Shown here: positions 14,680-23,442 of the stretch, piece after piece
Position numbering within the stretch: position 1 is the stretch's first letter
How the letters are laid out: every line of letters begins with the position of its first letter
Origin: Phycisphaerae bacterium
Lineage (GTDB): Bacteria; Planctomycetota; Phycisphaerae; UBA1845
Assembly: GCA_029260015.1 (NCBI GenBank)
Contig: JAJDEB010000036.1
Location: 1,092,554 to 1,156,553, forward strand
Length of the DNA stretch: 64,000 bases
Direction of reading: 5' to 3'
Position numbers and translations under genes: made by a program
The notes under the pieces: generated by a model
Told to the model about the DNA's origin: nothing
Database searches by the model: none
What the model saw: only the letters and a program-made list of their open reading frames with translations

Positions 14680-16923
14680 TTACTCGATGGCTGCAAATAC
14701 CGGACCGGTTGGATTCGCAGCACTGGCGTCAGATAACTGAATGGTCAAGTCTGGGCGAACGTTGGTGAGCACTTGGGGTTTGTACAGCAGATTGGGCGAC
14801 CACTCTCGAACATTCGATTCTCCATTCGAGCCACGGCTTAAGAAGACCGAGACCAATGCCCGGCCTTGTGATTCGACCCTCGTCACACCGCAATAGAATT
14901 GTCCGCTATCATACGACGAAGCCAACCTGCCGAACTGATTCAGAATCTTGGTGTCGTCCATCGGCAGCAGCAACATCAACACACCGTCAACACTCAATCG
15001 GTTGATCGTTGTTTCCAGAAAGCTGCGATTGATCGTTCGGCGCAGCGCTCGCGGCGGCAGGTCAGAAAGCGAAACCACGAGCAGGTCATAAACATCGTAG
15101 CTCGAACGAAGCTGCGGCCAGGACCTGATCGGCGACGCCAATTTTGACGACGGGGAAATTCGCCCGCGCAAGTGAAGGTCGAAGGAATACGCGTCCGCAT
15201 CTTCAGACAGATCTGGCGGTAACAGCTCAAGACCCGCTCCGGCCAAGTCCAGCACGCCGACTCTCGGCTCACGAACGTCGTCCGTAGTTCGCAGCGCAAA
15301 AGGCGGCTGCGTCATCAAACCCGGAGTCGATTTCACGGAGCGACCCAATGACAGATCGCCCGCATGGATGGCTCGCTTGTGGCCGGAATCGTCAAAGTAA
15401 TATGACATCCAGGTGGACTCCGCGATCATCCGACGTGGGTGCTGTTGATCGGAAAGCCACCCGTTCCCGAAATATGGCATTGTCCACATCATGGCCAACA
15501 CCGCCGCAAACACGCCAGCCACTCGGGCGCGATGGTAGTCTTGTCGAACCGATGGTCCGTGAATAATCAGGATGCCGCCCGTCGCCACCATGCACAATGC
15601 GGCTGCGATCAACGTTGCGAAACTACCCAAGCGCCTCATCAATCCGGGGGCGACGAACAGCAACGTCAAACCGACCACCGCAAAACTGATCCAAAGAAGC
15701 GTCGCACCCTGCTGCCCTCGATAGACATAGCGCCGAAGAATCGAAACCCAACCGATCCCAATCGCATAGGCTGCAAAGAGCACAGGAGCGCACCCGCACA
15801 CACCCCAAAGCAAAACGAATCCAAATGATTGCACAAACGGCGCTGCACATTCTCGAAGCACCAGGTTGAAGACAGCCACCGCGCCAGCAAGCACAATCCC
15901 CGCCGCCACCGCACTCTGGCCAAACACACCAACCAAATCATTCGCATCGCGGGCCCGGCGACTCGCCAGGTAAATGCCCGCTGCCGCCGAAATGAACAGG
16001 CCCGAACATGCGATCAACGATACATCCCGATCAAACCGCACCGCGCTTGCAACATAAATCCACACAGCGCTGGCGCAAACGATCGACATAAACATGACCG
16101 CAACAGCCAACCGCAATACCGTGGGCCAACGTTGACCGAATTCCGGTTCAGAAGGATCGCCCGAACTCTGTTTGTCACGCGGAACCAGTTTCCTAGACAC
16201 CTGCCAGGTTGAAATCAAGGCGGCCAACACAATTGGACCGCAGGCCAATCGCATCAGCAGAAAGTCATTGTTCAATCGCTCAGCAATTAAAGGAACAGTC
16301 AACGAGGCAATCCCCGCACCAACGAGAAACCACGCCGCTGTCGCAATATTCCAGCGACCGTCGCAATTCGAAACTTGATGCACGCACCGAATCAGTAGCC
16401 CAAGGAACGAAAACGGGGCGGCTGCGATGACGAACAAGACGACGCCCTCAAGAATTGAAACCGAAAGTGTCGCCCAGAGAAACTCACCCAGGATGGCGGT
16501 CTTGATTTGATGAACCCAACCGAAAACCTCCGGTGTGGCGAGAATCAATACGCACCCCACCAACGCCACGATGGACGTGACCATCCAACGAAGTTCGCGA
16601 TCCTCATCCCGCTTCTCAGTCGTCCGGACTCTTCGAGATGCAGATTCCGAATTTGATACGCTTCGCTTCAACGAGAGGCTGCGCAGTGAAAGTACAACCC
16701 GCGCCAAGACAAGCGGTCCCAGCGCCGTTGCAAACATCGCCGCAGCCATCGATAGCTGAAACGTCAGCGGCGAAATATCCATCGATCGGTATGTGCATTC
16801 GGTAAACGCGGCGCACAGGGTGACCAATGACAAACCGGCGAGCATCGCGACGGCAGCCACCGGCACGCCTGGATGTCCGATCGTGAGCGACTTGAGATTT
16901 CGAATTGCAGGTGTTTCCGGCAT
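14680..16923 (-). CDS. Polytopic membrane protein with spermidine-synthase-like C-terminal domain
   Basis: 747 aa. The first ~500 residues hold about a dozen hydrophobic helices (for example PVAAVAMLAGLSLVTLCAAF, LVGVFGQSAVAAGIVLAGAVAVFNLVL, GVFAAVLAMMWTMPYFG). The last ~200 residues are soluble and resemble a class I methyltransferase/spermidine-synthase fold: VGVLDLAGAGLELLPPDL at the place of motif I, YDLLVVSLSDLPPRALRR after it, then DGVLMLLLP. The classical GxGxG nucleotide loop is degenerate, so catalysis is uncertain. Similar membrane fusions are known among spermidine-synthase-like proteins. It is convergent with nothing and lies upstream of the pilus operon on the same strand; a functional link is not shown. 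Confidence 0.75.
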   Translation of the reverse strand: MPETPAIRNLKSLTIGHPGVPVAAVAMLAGLSLVTLCAAFTECTYRSMDISPLTFQLSMAAAMFATALGPLVLARVVLSLRSLSLKRSVSNSESASRRVRTTEKRDEDRELRWMVTSIVALVGCVLILATPEVFGWVHQIKTAILGEFLWATLSVSILEGVVLFVIAAAPFSFLGLLIRCVHQVSNCDGRWNIATAAWFLVGAGIASLTVPLIAERLNNDFLLMRLACGPIVLAALISTWQVSRKLVPRDKQSSGDPSEPEFGQRWPTVLRLAVAVMFMSIVCASAVWIYVASAVRFDRDVSLIACSGLFISAAAGIYLASRRARDANDLVGVFGQSAVAAGIVLAGAVAVFNLVLRECAAPFVQSFGFVLLWGVCGCAPVLFAAYAIGIGWVSILRRYVYRGQQGATLLWISFAVVGLTLLFVAPGLMRRLGSFATLIAAALCMVATGGILIIHGPSVRQDYHRARVAGVFAAVLAMMWTMPYFGNGWLSDQQHPRRMIAESTWMSYYFDDSGHKRAIHAGDLSLGRSVKSTPGLMTQPPFALRTTDDVREPRVGVLDLAGAGLELLPPDLSEDADAYSFDLHLRGRISPSSKLASPIRSWPQLRSSYDVYDLLVVSLSDLPPRALRRTINRSFLETTINRLSVDGVLMLLLPMDDTKILNQFGRLASSYDSGQFYCGVTRVESQGRALVSVFLSRGSNGESNVREWSPNLLYKPQVLTNVRPDLTIQLSDASAANPTGPVFAAIE

Positions 16924-17101
16924 GATGGGCCTCGTGCCCTACTTGTCCGCTCGCTGTCAGACGATGGGAATCCGTTCCCTCATCTTCAGGTCGGCTTTCG
17001 CCAAACTGTTTGCATTGTTTTTGAAACGAGCGTCGGTTATCGATTCTAACGCTTTGAGCGACGAACCGACAAGTCGCAATCGTCGCCCCGCTAACGAATT
17101 C

Positions 17102-17620
17102 TCAGCCCTCACCCAGTCGCTGCCGAGCCTCGATTTGAAGTTCCTGCCGATCGGCGAGACGTAGAACGCGCTTCCAACCCACATGGGCGGCGCGGGTATT
17201 GTCCTGACCTTCCATCAGTTTCGACCAGATCGCCCAGGTTTCTGCATCTTCGTCGTCGAGATTGATCGCAACCAGCAATACACGCCGGGCTTCAGCCAGA
17301 TCACCGCCTTCGATGGCGGACGCCCCCTGCTGCTGCAACTGCTTGATTTCTGCGATCACTTCAGGATCTCTCACAAACCGGGCACGCTGCACAACTGCAA
17401 CCATCGAGCCAACCCACACCAGAATCAACCCAATCAGCGAAAGATATGCAGCCCACGAAGGAATGTCCGAAGGTATGATCCATCGCGAACTAATAAAAAT
17501 AATCGCAAGCAGCGCAAATAGGACCGACGTCGCCAACCCCAACCACTCACGACGCAGAACAACCAAGCCCGCTCCCGGAATCAACACGTTGATAATCATG
17601 ACAAAAGTCATTCGACCCAT
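17102..17620 (-). CDS. Small TPR protein with N-terminal membrane helices
   Basis: 172 aa with AAGGA about 11 bases ahead of the ATG. The first half contains two to three hydrophobic helices (FVMIINVLIPGAGLVVL, LGLATSVLFALLAIIFI, YLSLIGLILVWVGSMVAVV), the second half a TPR-like helical pair (LQQQGASAIEGGDLAEARRVLLVAINLDDEDAETWAIWSKL). I do not recognise the family; the topology suggests a membrane-tethered scaffold with its repeats in the cytosol. It precedes the 747-aa membrane gene by 178 bases. Confidence 0.7.
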   Translation of the reverse strand: MGRMTFVMIINVLIPGAGLVVLRREWLGLATSVLFALLAIIFISSRWIIPSDIPSWAAYLSLIGLILVWVGSMVAVVQRARFVRDPEVIAEIKQLQQQGASAIEGGDLAEARRVLLVAINLDDEDAETWAIWSKLMEGQDNTRAAHVGWKRVLRLADRQELQIEARQRLGEG

Positions 17621-17757
17621 GCAGAATTCAATCCTTCAAACGACCTACCCAAACTCGCAAATGTTCACGTGGACTTGAATCCGATTCCATTTGCACGCAT
17701 CATTTTCCTTGCGACATGCGCTGGCGCAACCTAACATCCCGCAACGGAGATTTCCAC

Positions 17758-18309
17758 ATGAACAGCCACAAAATCAAAATGATGATCGTCGTATTTGGCG
17801 GACTGTTGGCCACCGGTTGCGAGACTTCCGGTCCGACCACCCAGACATACAGCTATGTGCGCCTTTCGGGTGTCGATCGGGCCAGCGCGTTTTCGGCGGC
17901 GACCGAAGCCCTTCGCGAAAATTGCGAAATCGCCCGCATCGATCGCGACGAATGGACGATTCACAGCGTGCCCGAGGAAACCGAAGAGGAAGCAACCACC
18001 CCCAGGGTCGGCGATCTTGTCGGTGTTCCTCGAACGGTTCGGCGCGTGGTCACCGCCTACGTCACCGGTGACGATCAGAATTCCGAAGCGTGGTGCCGAG
18101 TGGCCATCGAACGCAACGAATCCAACGAACACAACCTGTTCATAAACGACATGCAGCGCGACGACACAGCCACCGCCACACCGGCTGACCGAGAAGCAGC
18201 CACCACGACCGAACAAAATTCCGCGTGGCGAACGCTCCGACGAGATAAACGCGCCGAACGGGCGATGCTGAACAGAATGACGGAACTCTCATCAGGACCA
18301 ATCAACTAA
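17758..18309 (+). CDS. Hypothetical lipoprotein
   Basis: 183 aa. The ATG at 17758 has ACGGAGA upstream and opens a signal peptide with lipobox ATGC (Cys21); the frame is open 14 codons further back but without signal features. The mature protein begins with polar TSGPTTQTYSYVRLSGVDRASAFSAATEALRENCEIARIDRDEWTIHS-like sequence, a compact alpha/beta module reminiscent of small envelope lipoproteins, then an acidic, Thr/Ala-rich stretch and a basic C-terminus. No known domain was recognised. It stands alone between a minus-strand gene and a palindromic repeat. Confidence 0.7.
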   Translation: MNSHKIKMMIVVFGGLLATGCETSGPTTQTYSYVRLSGVDRASAFSAATEALRENCEIARIDRDEWTIHSVPEETEEEATTPRVGDLVGVPRTVRRVVTAYVTGDDQNSEAWCRVAIERNESNEHNLFINDMQRDDTATATPADREAATTTEQNSAWRTLRRDKRAERAMLNRMTELSSGPIN

Positions 18310-18333
18310 CCATCAAGTGCGTTGGAGTCGTTC

Positions 18334-18397
18334 GTAAGGTAGGCCGTGCCCACCGCCGTTTTGCATACGAACAGATGGTGGGCACGGCCCACCCTAC
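18334..18397. repeat. Dispersed inverted repeat, copy 1 (21-bp arms)
   Basis: The arms at 18334-18354 and 18377-18397 are inverted copies with two mismatches; the core is GGCCGTGCCCACC. The 22-base loop is unrelated sequence. It lies between the 3' ends of a plus-strand lipoprotein gene and the minus-strand M28 peptidase gene. A second, perfect copy is at 23364-23428. Short GTAGGGTGGGC-type palindromes of this kind are familiar REP-like repeats. Confidence 0.9.
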
Positions 18398-18406
18398 GCG
18401 CTGAAT

Positions 18407-19858
18407 TCAATTCTTCTCGTCGGCACCCAAACGTTGCGGCATATCAGCGAGGATGTACGCAACGGTGGCCATCATGGCGACGTTCTGCTTGAGTTCCAGC
18501 GGATCAACCTTGTCGATCGTGTCGGCTGGCGTGTGGTGATAGTCAAAGTACTTCGCCCCTTCGACCTCATGCCCCATCACGATGACGCCCTTCGGTTTCA
18601 ACGGGCTGACATCCGGCGCACCGTGCCCTTCGCTAACGTCCGACGCTCCGAATTTCGCCGTCAACGTCATGATATCGCGAAGCTGCTCAGCCGCGATCTT
18701 CATCCGGGCCCCTTCATTGCAATCGACGCCATAACCCTTGGGTGCAAACGCACCGCTATCAGATTCCAGCGCCGCAATGTGGTTGCCTAATTCGTCGGCA
18801 TGATCCTTCGCGTACTGCTTACCACCATACAAACCGATCTCTTCACCCGTCCAAAGCACCACGCGAATCGTCCTTTTCGGTTGAAGCCCCAAATCCTTGA
18901 GCAGCTTCACCGCGGCCATCGCCATGATGCAGCCCGCACCATCATCGTGCGCGCCGTGACCGACATCCCACGAATCGATATGCCCACCAATCACCACGAC
19001 CTGCTCCGGATGCGTCGAACCGGTCAACTCGCCAAGCACATTTGCCGACATCGCCGGTCCATGATCTTTCGCCTCCATCTTGATTTTGAGGACCACTTCA
19101 ATACCGCGATCAACCAGTCGCTGAATCGTTTCGGCATCTTCCACCGTGATCGCTGCCGCCGGAATCTTGATCTTGGCGTCCCTGTAATTCATCGTTCCGG
19201 TGTGCGGGGTCCGAAGACTGTGAGCCGTCACCGATCGAACAAGACATGCAACCGCGCCCTTTTCGCCTGCCAACCGCGCACCGTTCGTTCGAAACCGCAC
19301 AGTGTGACCGTAACCTGAGCCCTTTTCCTCGTCGTACGGTGGCATCGGATTATTAAAGAGCACGATTTTGCCTTTCACGCCACCGCCAAGCGCTTCGAGT
19401 TCATCCTCGTTGGCCACCACGACCACCGGCGCGATAATGCCTTCCTGTGGCGTGCCGACCGACTTGCCGAGGCCAAGCATGACCATCGATTCCTTACGCG
19501 GCGACACCATCTCGCACGATTCTTTGCCGCGTACCCATTTGATGACTTCGACCGGTTCGGCATGCACGTTGGCCATCCCGTCGCGACGCATTTCATCTGC
19601 CGCCCATTTAACCGCCTGTTCGAGCGCATCGGACCCGCAGATGCGATGACCTATATCGTCGCACAAGAATTGCAGTTTCTTGTACGCATCGTCGCTGGCT
19701 AAAGCACCGTCGATAATCCGGTTAGCCCGCTCGCGGTATTCGTCTGCGATCGGACCCGCCAACGTTTCCTCCGTGTATAGCGAAACCGTGCAAAGTGAAA
19801 TCATCGTCAGCATCAGGAATCGATGCGGGGTAAGCCGCCTGCCAGTTCCGTATCGCAA
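18407..19858 (-). CDS. M28-family metallopeptidase (secreted, PA-domain containing)
   Basis: Probable periplasmic zinc aminopeptidase/carboxypeptidase, 483 aa. I favour the TTG at 19858 because GGAGGG lies 7 bases ahead and it opens directly into a signal peptide (RFLMLTMISLCTVSL); the frame could start 11 codons earlier at another TTG. A protease-associated domain is inserted in the first half (GVKGKIVLFNNPMPP ... GAVACLVRSV). The M28 metal ligands are all visible: GGHIDSWDVG (His, Asp), HDDGAGC (Asp), WTGEEIGLYG (catalytic Glu and ligand Glu), LESDSGAF (Asp) and YHHTPADT (His). It is divergent from the TPR gene at 20078. Confidence 0.92.
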   Translation of the reverse strand: MRYGTGRRLTPHRFLMLTMISLCTVSLYTEETLAGPIADEYRERANRIIDGALASDDAYKKLQFLCDDIGHRICGSDALEQAVKWAADEMRRDGMANVHAEPVEVIKWVRGKESCEMVSPRKESMVMLGLGKSVGTPQEGIIAPVVVVANEDELEALGGGVKGKIVLFNNPMPPYDEEKGSGYGHTVRFRTNGARLAGEKGAVACLVRSVTAHSLRTPHTGTMNYRDAKIKIPAAAITVEDAETIQRLVDRGIEVVLKIKMEAKDHGPAMSANVLGELTGSTHPEQVVVIGGHIDSWDVGHGAHDDGAGCIMAMAAVKLLKDLGLQPKRTIRVVLWTGEEIGLYGGKQYAKDHADELGNHIAALESDSGAFAPKGYGVDCNEGARMKIAAEQLRDIMTLTAKFGASDVSEGHGAPDVSPLKPKGVIVMGHEVEGAKYFDYHHTPADTIDKVDPLELKQNVAMMATVAYILADMPQRLGADEKN

Positions 19859-19999
19859 GAAATAACCCTCCAGAATGATTTGGTGTTTCAAAGTTTCGTG
19901 GCCAATAACCGATGCCCGTTCGCCCCGATGTCATTCTGCAAAGTCTAGCAGAACTGTTTATTCGCTCAAATTCAACGATTGCGACAGACGCCCGCCCAC

Positions 20000-20027
20000 T
20001 CGACAGAATCACCACGGAGATTATAAC
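20000..20027 (+). promoter_or_regulatory. Candidate promoter for the TPR gene at 20078
   Basis: TCGACA (20000-20005), 16-base spacer, TATAAC (20022-20027). A start near 20034 would leave a leader of about 44 bases. Each box matches the sigma-70 consensus at five of six positions, but the region is AT-rich so chance matches are possible. Confidence 0.35.
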
Positions 20028-20077
20028 TTTATATGCCACCTGTAACTTTTTCTCAGAAAGCAAACCCCGGTTGATCC

Positions 20078-21172
20078 ATGCTGATTCGCGCACTTGTCAT
20101 TGCAATGATCGTTTCTGTCGCAGCCGACGACCTCCCCCAGTCGGGGCACGCTTCCGTTGAAGCGCTGTACGAACAGGTCGAGCGACTCTTATCAGAAGAA
20201 AAGCTAACCGACGCCGATGCCGTTGCTTCGCGCATCGTCAGGTCCAATCCACGTTCTGCGATTACCCATCGCAAGCTGGCTGACATGTTTGAACTACACC
20301 ACCAAAGCGCGTCGGCGATCAAACACCTGCGAATGGCGCTGACGTTTGATCCAACACCGGACGACCATTTTCGCATCGGGCGTCTGCTCGTTTCGAAAGG
20401 CCGACACGCGATGGCGCTCGAACATCTCGAGCAAGCCGATGACCTGGGGCTGAGCGACCCGCAGCTCAACGCCGAACTCGGACTCGCCTACGCACGCATT
20501 GGCCGCGACTTCGGACGGGTCCGCACGATCGATCTCCCAACCGGCGAACCCGGACAACTCACCGAAGAATGGTACTTGATCAAACGCAGCGGCGTCGTCA
20601 TTGGCACGTTCGATGCAGCCCCCAAGCGATCAGCCGTTTATCAACTGGAGATGGCTCGGGCGAAAGGAGTCAAGCGCCTCGACGTCATCACCGAACTTGC
20701 CCAAGTCTGGATGCGCCACGGAGATTTCAATCGTGCTCAGACCATCTGCCTCCAATTCAAAAACCTGCTCGAAGACGACGAAGTGACGCCTCAAGTTCGC
20801 GCCGATGCCTACATCGTATATTCAGAAGCGGCGTTTGGCCTCGACGACATGGAACGCTTTATCGCCCTCGTCAAACAGGCTGCGAAGCTTGATTCGATTC
20901 GGGCGAACACTTGGCTTGCACCCGCGTATCGCCAAGCCGCCAATCGTTTCAAACAACGCGGTGACCTGACCAACTACACTTTCTACCTCAAGTATTTTCT
21001 CGCCGAACGACCCGACAGTGCCGAAGGACACTACGACTTGGGGATTGCCTATCTGGAAGCCGGTAAACTGGACCTCGCCGCACAGCATCTTCAGGCATCG
21101 CTCGATGCTCCGGGCGGCCACACCCGACGGAACAAGATTCTCGAACTGCTTAATTCCATCCATTCCAGATAG
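20078..21172 (+). CDS. Secreted TPR-repeat protein
   Basis: 364 aa with an N-terminal hydrophobic segment (IRALVIAMIVSVAA) that is probably a short signal peptide. The remainder consists of helical repeats of TPR type, for example ALYEQVERLLSEEKLTDADAVASRIVRSNP, ASAIKHLRMALTFDPTPDDHFRIGRLLVSKGRHAMALEHLEQADDL and a C-terminal GHYDLGIAYLEAGKLDLAAQHLQASLDAPGG. No catalytic domain is present. Its function and partners are unknown. The start ATG lacks a strong Shine-Dalgarno site. A weak hairpin (ATTCCATCC 21153-21161 with GGATGGAAT 21188-21196) spans its stop codon. Confidence 0.8.
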   Translation: MLIRALVIAMIVSVAADDLPQSGHASVEALYEQVERLLSEEKLTDADAVASRIVRSNPRSAITHRKLADMFELHHQSASAIKHLRMALTFDPTPDDHFRIGRLLVSKGRHAMALEHLEQADDLGLSDPQLNAELGLAYARIGRDFGRVRTIDLPTGEPGQLTEEWYLIKRSGVVIGTFDAAPKRSAVYQLEMARAKGVKRLDVITELAQVWMRHGDFNRAQTICLQFKNLLEDDEVTPQVRADAYIVYSEAAFGLDDMERFIALVKQAAKLDSIRANTWLAPAYRQAANRFKQRGDLTNYTFYLKYFLAERPDSAEGHYDLGIAYLEAGKLDLAAQHLQASLDAPGGHTRRNKILELLNSIHSR

Positions 21173-21301
21173 CCGTCTGGCCCGATTGGATGGAATCTTG
21201 CGGGGCGCTTACAATTCACGTTCTGGGACTGCATAGGCTTGCAATCCATGCAACACTAATAACGGTTGGCTGGCAATCTCTTAACTTGAAGGGTGACTCG
21301 C

Positions 21302-21922
21302 ATGAAAACGGCAAAACTTTGTCTGGTGCTTTCGATGTTCGCAGGAGCCAATCTATTGCTCGCCGACGACACGCCCGATCAAAATAAACCGACTGACGAG
21401 GCCAACATGAAGAAGTCCGTTCTCGATTTCGAGATGAAGTCAAATAGCGGTGAAACCGTAAAGCTCGAAAAATTCAAGGGCGACGTATTGCTCATGGTCA
21501 ACGTCGCGTCGAAGTGTGGGCTGACCAAAAAGAATTACGAAGAACTCGAACCGCTTTATCAGAAGTACAAGGATAAGGGTTTCGAAATTTTGGCATTCCC
21601 TGCCAACGATTTTCTGTCGCAGGAACCGGGCACCAACGAAGAGATTGCAAAGTTCTGCGAAAAGTACAACGTCAGCTTTCCGCTCTTTGAAAAAGTCTCC
21701 GTCAAAGGAGACGATTGCTGCGATCTGTACAAGTTTCTGATCAATCACCCGAACGAAGACATCGCCGGCGAGGTCAAATGGAATTTCCAAAAGTACCTCG
21801 TCGATCGCAGTGGCAAGGTCATCGCCAAATTCGGACCGCGCACCAATCCCGACAGCGAAGAAATCGCAAGTGCAGTCGAGAAAGCCTTGGCTGAACCGAA
21901 GCCCGAAACGTCGGACGGTTAA
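21302..21922 (+). CDS. Secreted glutathione-peroxidase-family thiol peroxidase with Gln-to-Asp change
   Basis: 206 aa from the ATG at 21302 (GAAGGGTGA upstream). Residues 1-21 are a signal peptide, placing the enzyme in the periplasm. The peroxidatic Cys72 is in VASKCGLT; Cys119 (AKFCEKY) matches the resolving cysteine of thioredoxin-dependent family members; Trp160-Asn161 (VKWNFQKYLV) of the catalytic tetrad are present. The family motif FPxNQF reads FPANDF here, so the tetrad Gln is Asp103. Such enzymes reduce H2O2 or lipid hydroperoxides using thioredoxin-like donors. It is followed 24 bases later by the M24 peptidase gene, so they may be co-transcribed. Confidence 0.88.
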   Translation: MKTAKLCLVLSMFAGANLLLADDTPDQNKPTDEANMKKSVLDFEMKSNSGETVKLEKFKGDVLLMVNVASKCGLTKKNYEELEPLYQKYKDKGFEILAFPANDFLSQEPGTNEEIAKFCEKYNVSFPLFEKVSVKGDDCCDLYKFLINHPNEDIAGEVKWNFQKYLVDRSGKVIAKFGPRTNPDSEEIASAVEKALAEPKPETSDG

Positions 21923-21946
21923 TCCAAACGCAGAGCGAGAACCCAG

Positions 21947-23350
21947 ATGGCCGCCATGGACCTCAGCATGACATCACCACCCACCGCATATGCAAAGCGT
22001 CGCGCCAGCCTCGCGGGCAAGATCAGTCGCCCAATGGTCATCTTCTCCGGGCATGCCCTCGCCCGTTCGTACGCGACGAACATGCACGTCTTCCGGGCGG
22101 AAAGCTGCTATCTTTACTTCGGTGGTCCGTCACTCGAACATGCCGCACTGCTCATCGAACCCGGTAGCAACGGGCGCGACGGCTGCACCTGGTTCCGCAC
22201 GCCGCCCGGTCCGGACGATCCACTCTGGCTCGGACCGACACCGTCTGACGCAACCTGCGCCGAAGCCATCGGTATTACCGTTTCACAAATTAAAGACTAC
22301 GACGCGCTCGAGTCCGCAACAGCCGCTGGCAATGTCTCGTGCATCACGCCACCGCATCCCGACACGCTCGCACATGCCTGCAAGTTAAAACTTTCAAAGG
22401 CAACCGATGAGGAATCGCTGGCGATTATCGATCTTCGGTTGATCAAAGACGATCACGAATTAACGGCGATGCGTCATGCCGCAACCGCGGGCGTGGCCGG
22501 TCATCTTGCAGCTATGCGGGCTGCACAGGTCGGTAACTCCGAAACCGACATACAAGCCGCCCTGATCGCCGAACTCGTCCGCCACAACTGTCGCGAGAGC
22601 TTTTCGCCCATCTGCACGATTCGCGGCGAAGTGCTTCATGGCGAATGCGCCGGGCGCAAACTCGAAAAGGGCTCGCTTATCCTGGTCGATGCCGGCGCGG
22701 AAGAAACCGGCGCGTACACCAGCGACATGACACGGGCGTATCCTGCGGGTGGTGAATGGACGCCGATCCAGCGACATCTGTACGAAACGGTATTGCGAGC
22801 GGAACAAGCCGCGATCGCCGCATGTGTTCCGGGCAAGCGATATCTCGAAATCCATCATCTCGCTGCGCAAACAATCTGCGAAGGACTTGTTGAAGCCGGT
22901 CTGCTCAAGGGCGATCCAGCTGATCTTACGGCTCGCGGCGCTTACGGATTATTCTTTCCACATGGCGTCGGGCACCTGATCGGCATGGGTGTTCACGATC
23001 TCGAGGATTTTGGCGACTTGGCTGGATACGCGGCGGGTCGAATGCGGCCGGAACGCTTTGGCGATTGCTTCCTGCGTCTGGATCGCGATCTCGAACCGGG
23101 CATGGTCGTGACCATCGAACCGGGAATCTATCTCGTCCCGTCGATTTGGGAACGCGACGCGTTGGTCAAACCCTTCACCGATGCGATCAATCGGACGGCT
23201 GTCGATGCACTGCTCAATGATCAATTCGGTGGCATCCGAATCGAAGAAGATGTCGCCATTCGAGAATCATCAGCCGACGGACCGGAAGTCCTGACCGCCG
23301 CCCTGCCAAATGATCCCGACGAAGTATCAAGAATCATTCAGAGTCGATAA
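21947..23350 (+). CDS. pepP: Xaa-Pro aminopeptidase (M24B)
   Basis: 467-aa cytosolic dimetal aminopeptidase that removes N-terminal residues ahead of proline. An N-terminal creatinase-type domain (about 1-175, with MVIFSGHALARSYATNMHVFRAESCYLYF) is followed by the pita-bread domain. The five metal ligands are visible: VDAGAEETGAYTSDMTRAYP (two Asp), PHGVGHLIGMGVHD (His), VVTIEPGIYLV (Glu) and GGIRIEEDVAI (Glu). Length and motif spacing match the PepP group. It ends before a palindromic repeat that separates it from the convergent exchanger gene. Confidence 0.93.
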   Translation: MAAMDLSMTSPPTAYAKRRASLAGKISRPMVIFSGHALARSYATNMHVFRAESCYLYFGGPSLEHAALLIEPGSNGRDGCTWFRTPPGPDDPLWLGPTPSDATCAEAIGITVSQIKDYDALESATAAGNVSCITPPHPDTLAHACKLKLSKATDEESLAIIDLRLIKDDHELTAMRHAATAGVAGHLAAMRAAQVGNSETDIQAALIAELVRHNCRESFSPICTIRGEVLHGECAGRKLEKGSLILVDAGAEETGAYTSDMTRAYPAGGEWTPIQRHLYETVLRAEQAAIAACVPGKRYLEIHHLAAQTICEGLVEAGLLKGDPADLTARGAYGLFFPHGVGHLIGMGVHDLEDFGDLAGYAAGRMRPERFGDCFLRLDRDLEPGMVVTIEPGIYLVPSIWERDALVKPFTDAINRTAVDALLNDQFGGIRIEEDVAIRESSADGPEVLTAALPNDPDEVSRIIQSR

Positions 23351-23363
23351 ACGCAGCCAGCAT

Positions 23364-23428
23364 GTAGGGTGGGCCGTGCCCACCACCGTTGGAATGATTG
23401 ACGGATTGGTGGGCACGGCCCACCCTAC
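23364..23428. repeat. Dispersed inverted repeat, copy 2 (perfect 21-bp arms)
   Basis: Arms 23364-23384 and 23408-23428 are exact inverted copies separated by 23 bases, with the same core GGCCGTGCCCACC as the copy at 18334-18397. Like that copy it lies between the 3' ends of two convergent genes (pepP and the cation exchanger), so it would form a strong hairpin in both transcripts. Confidence 0.95.
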
Positions 23429-23442
23429 ATTGCAACTGGACA

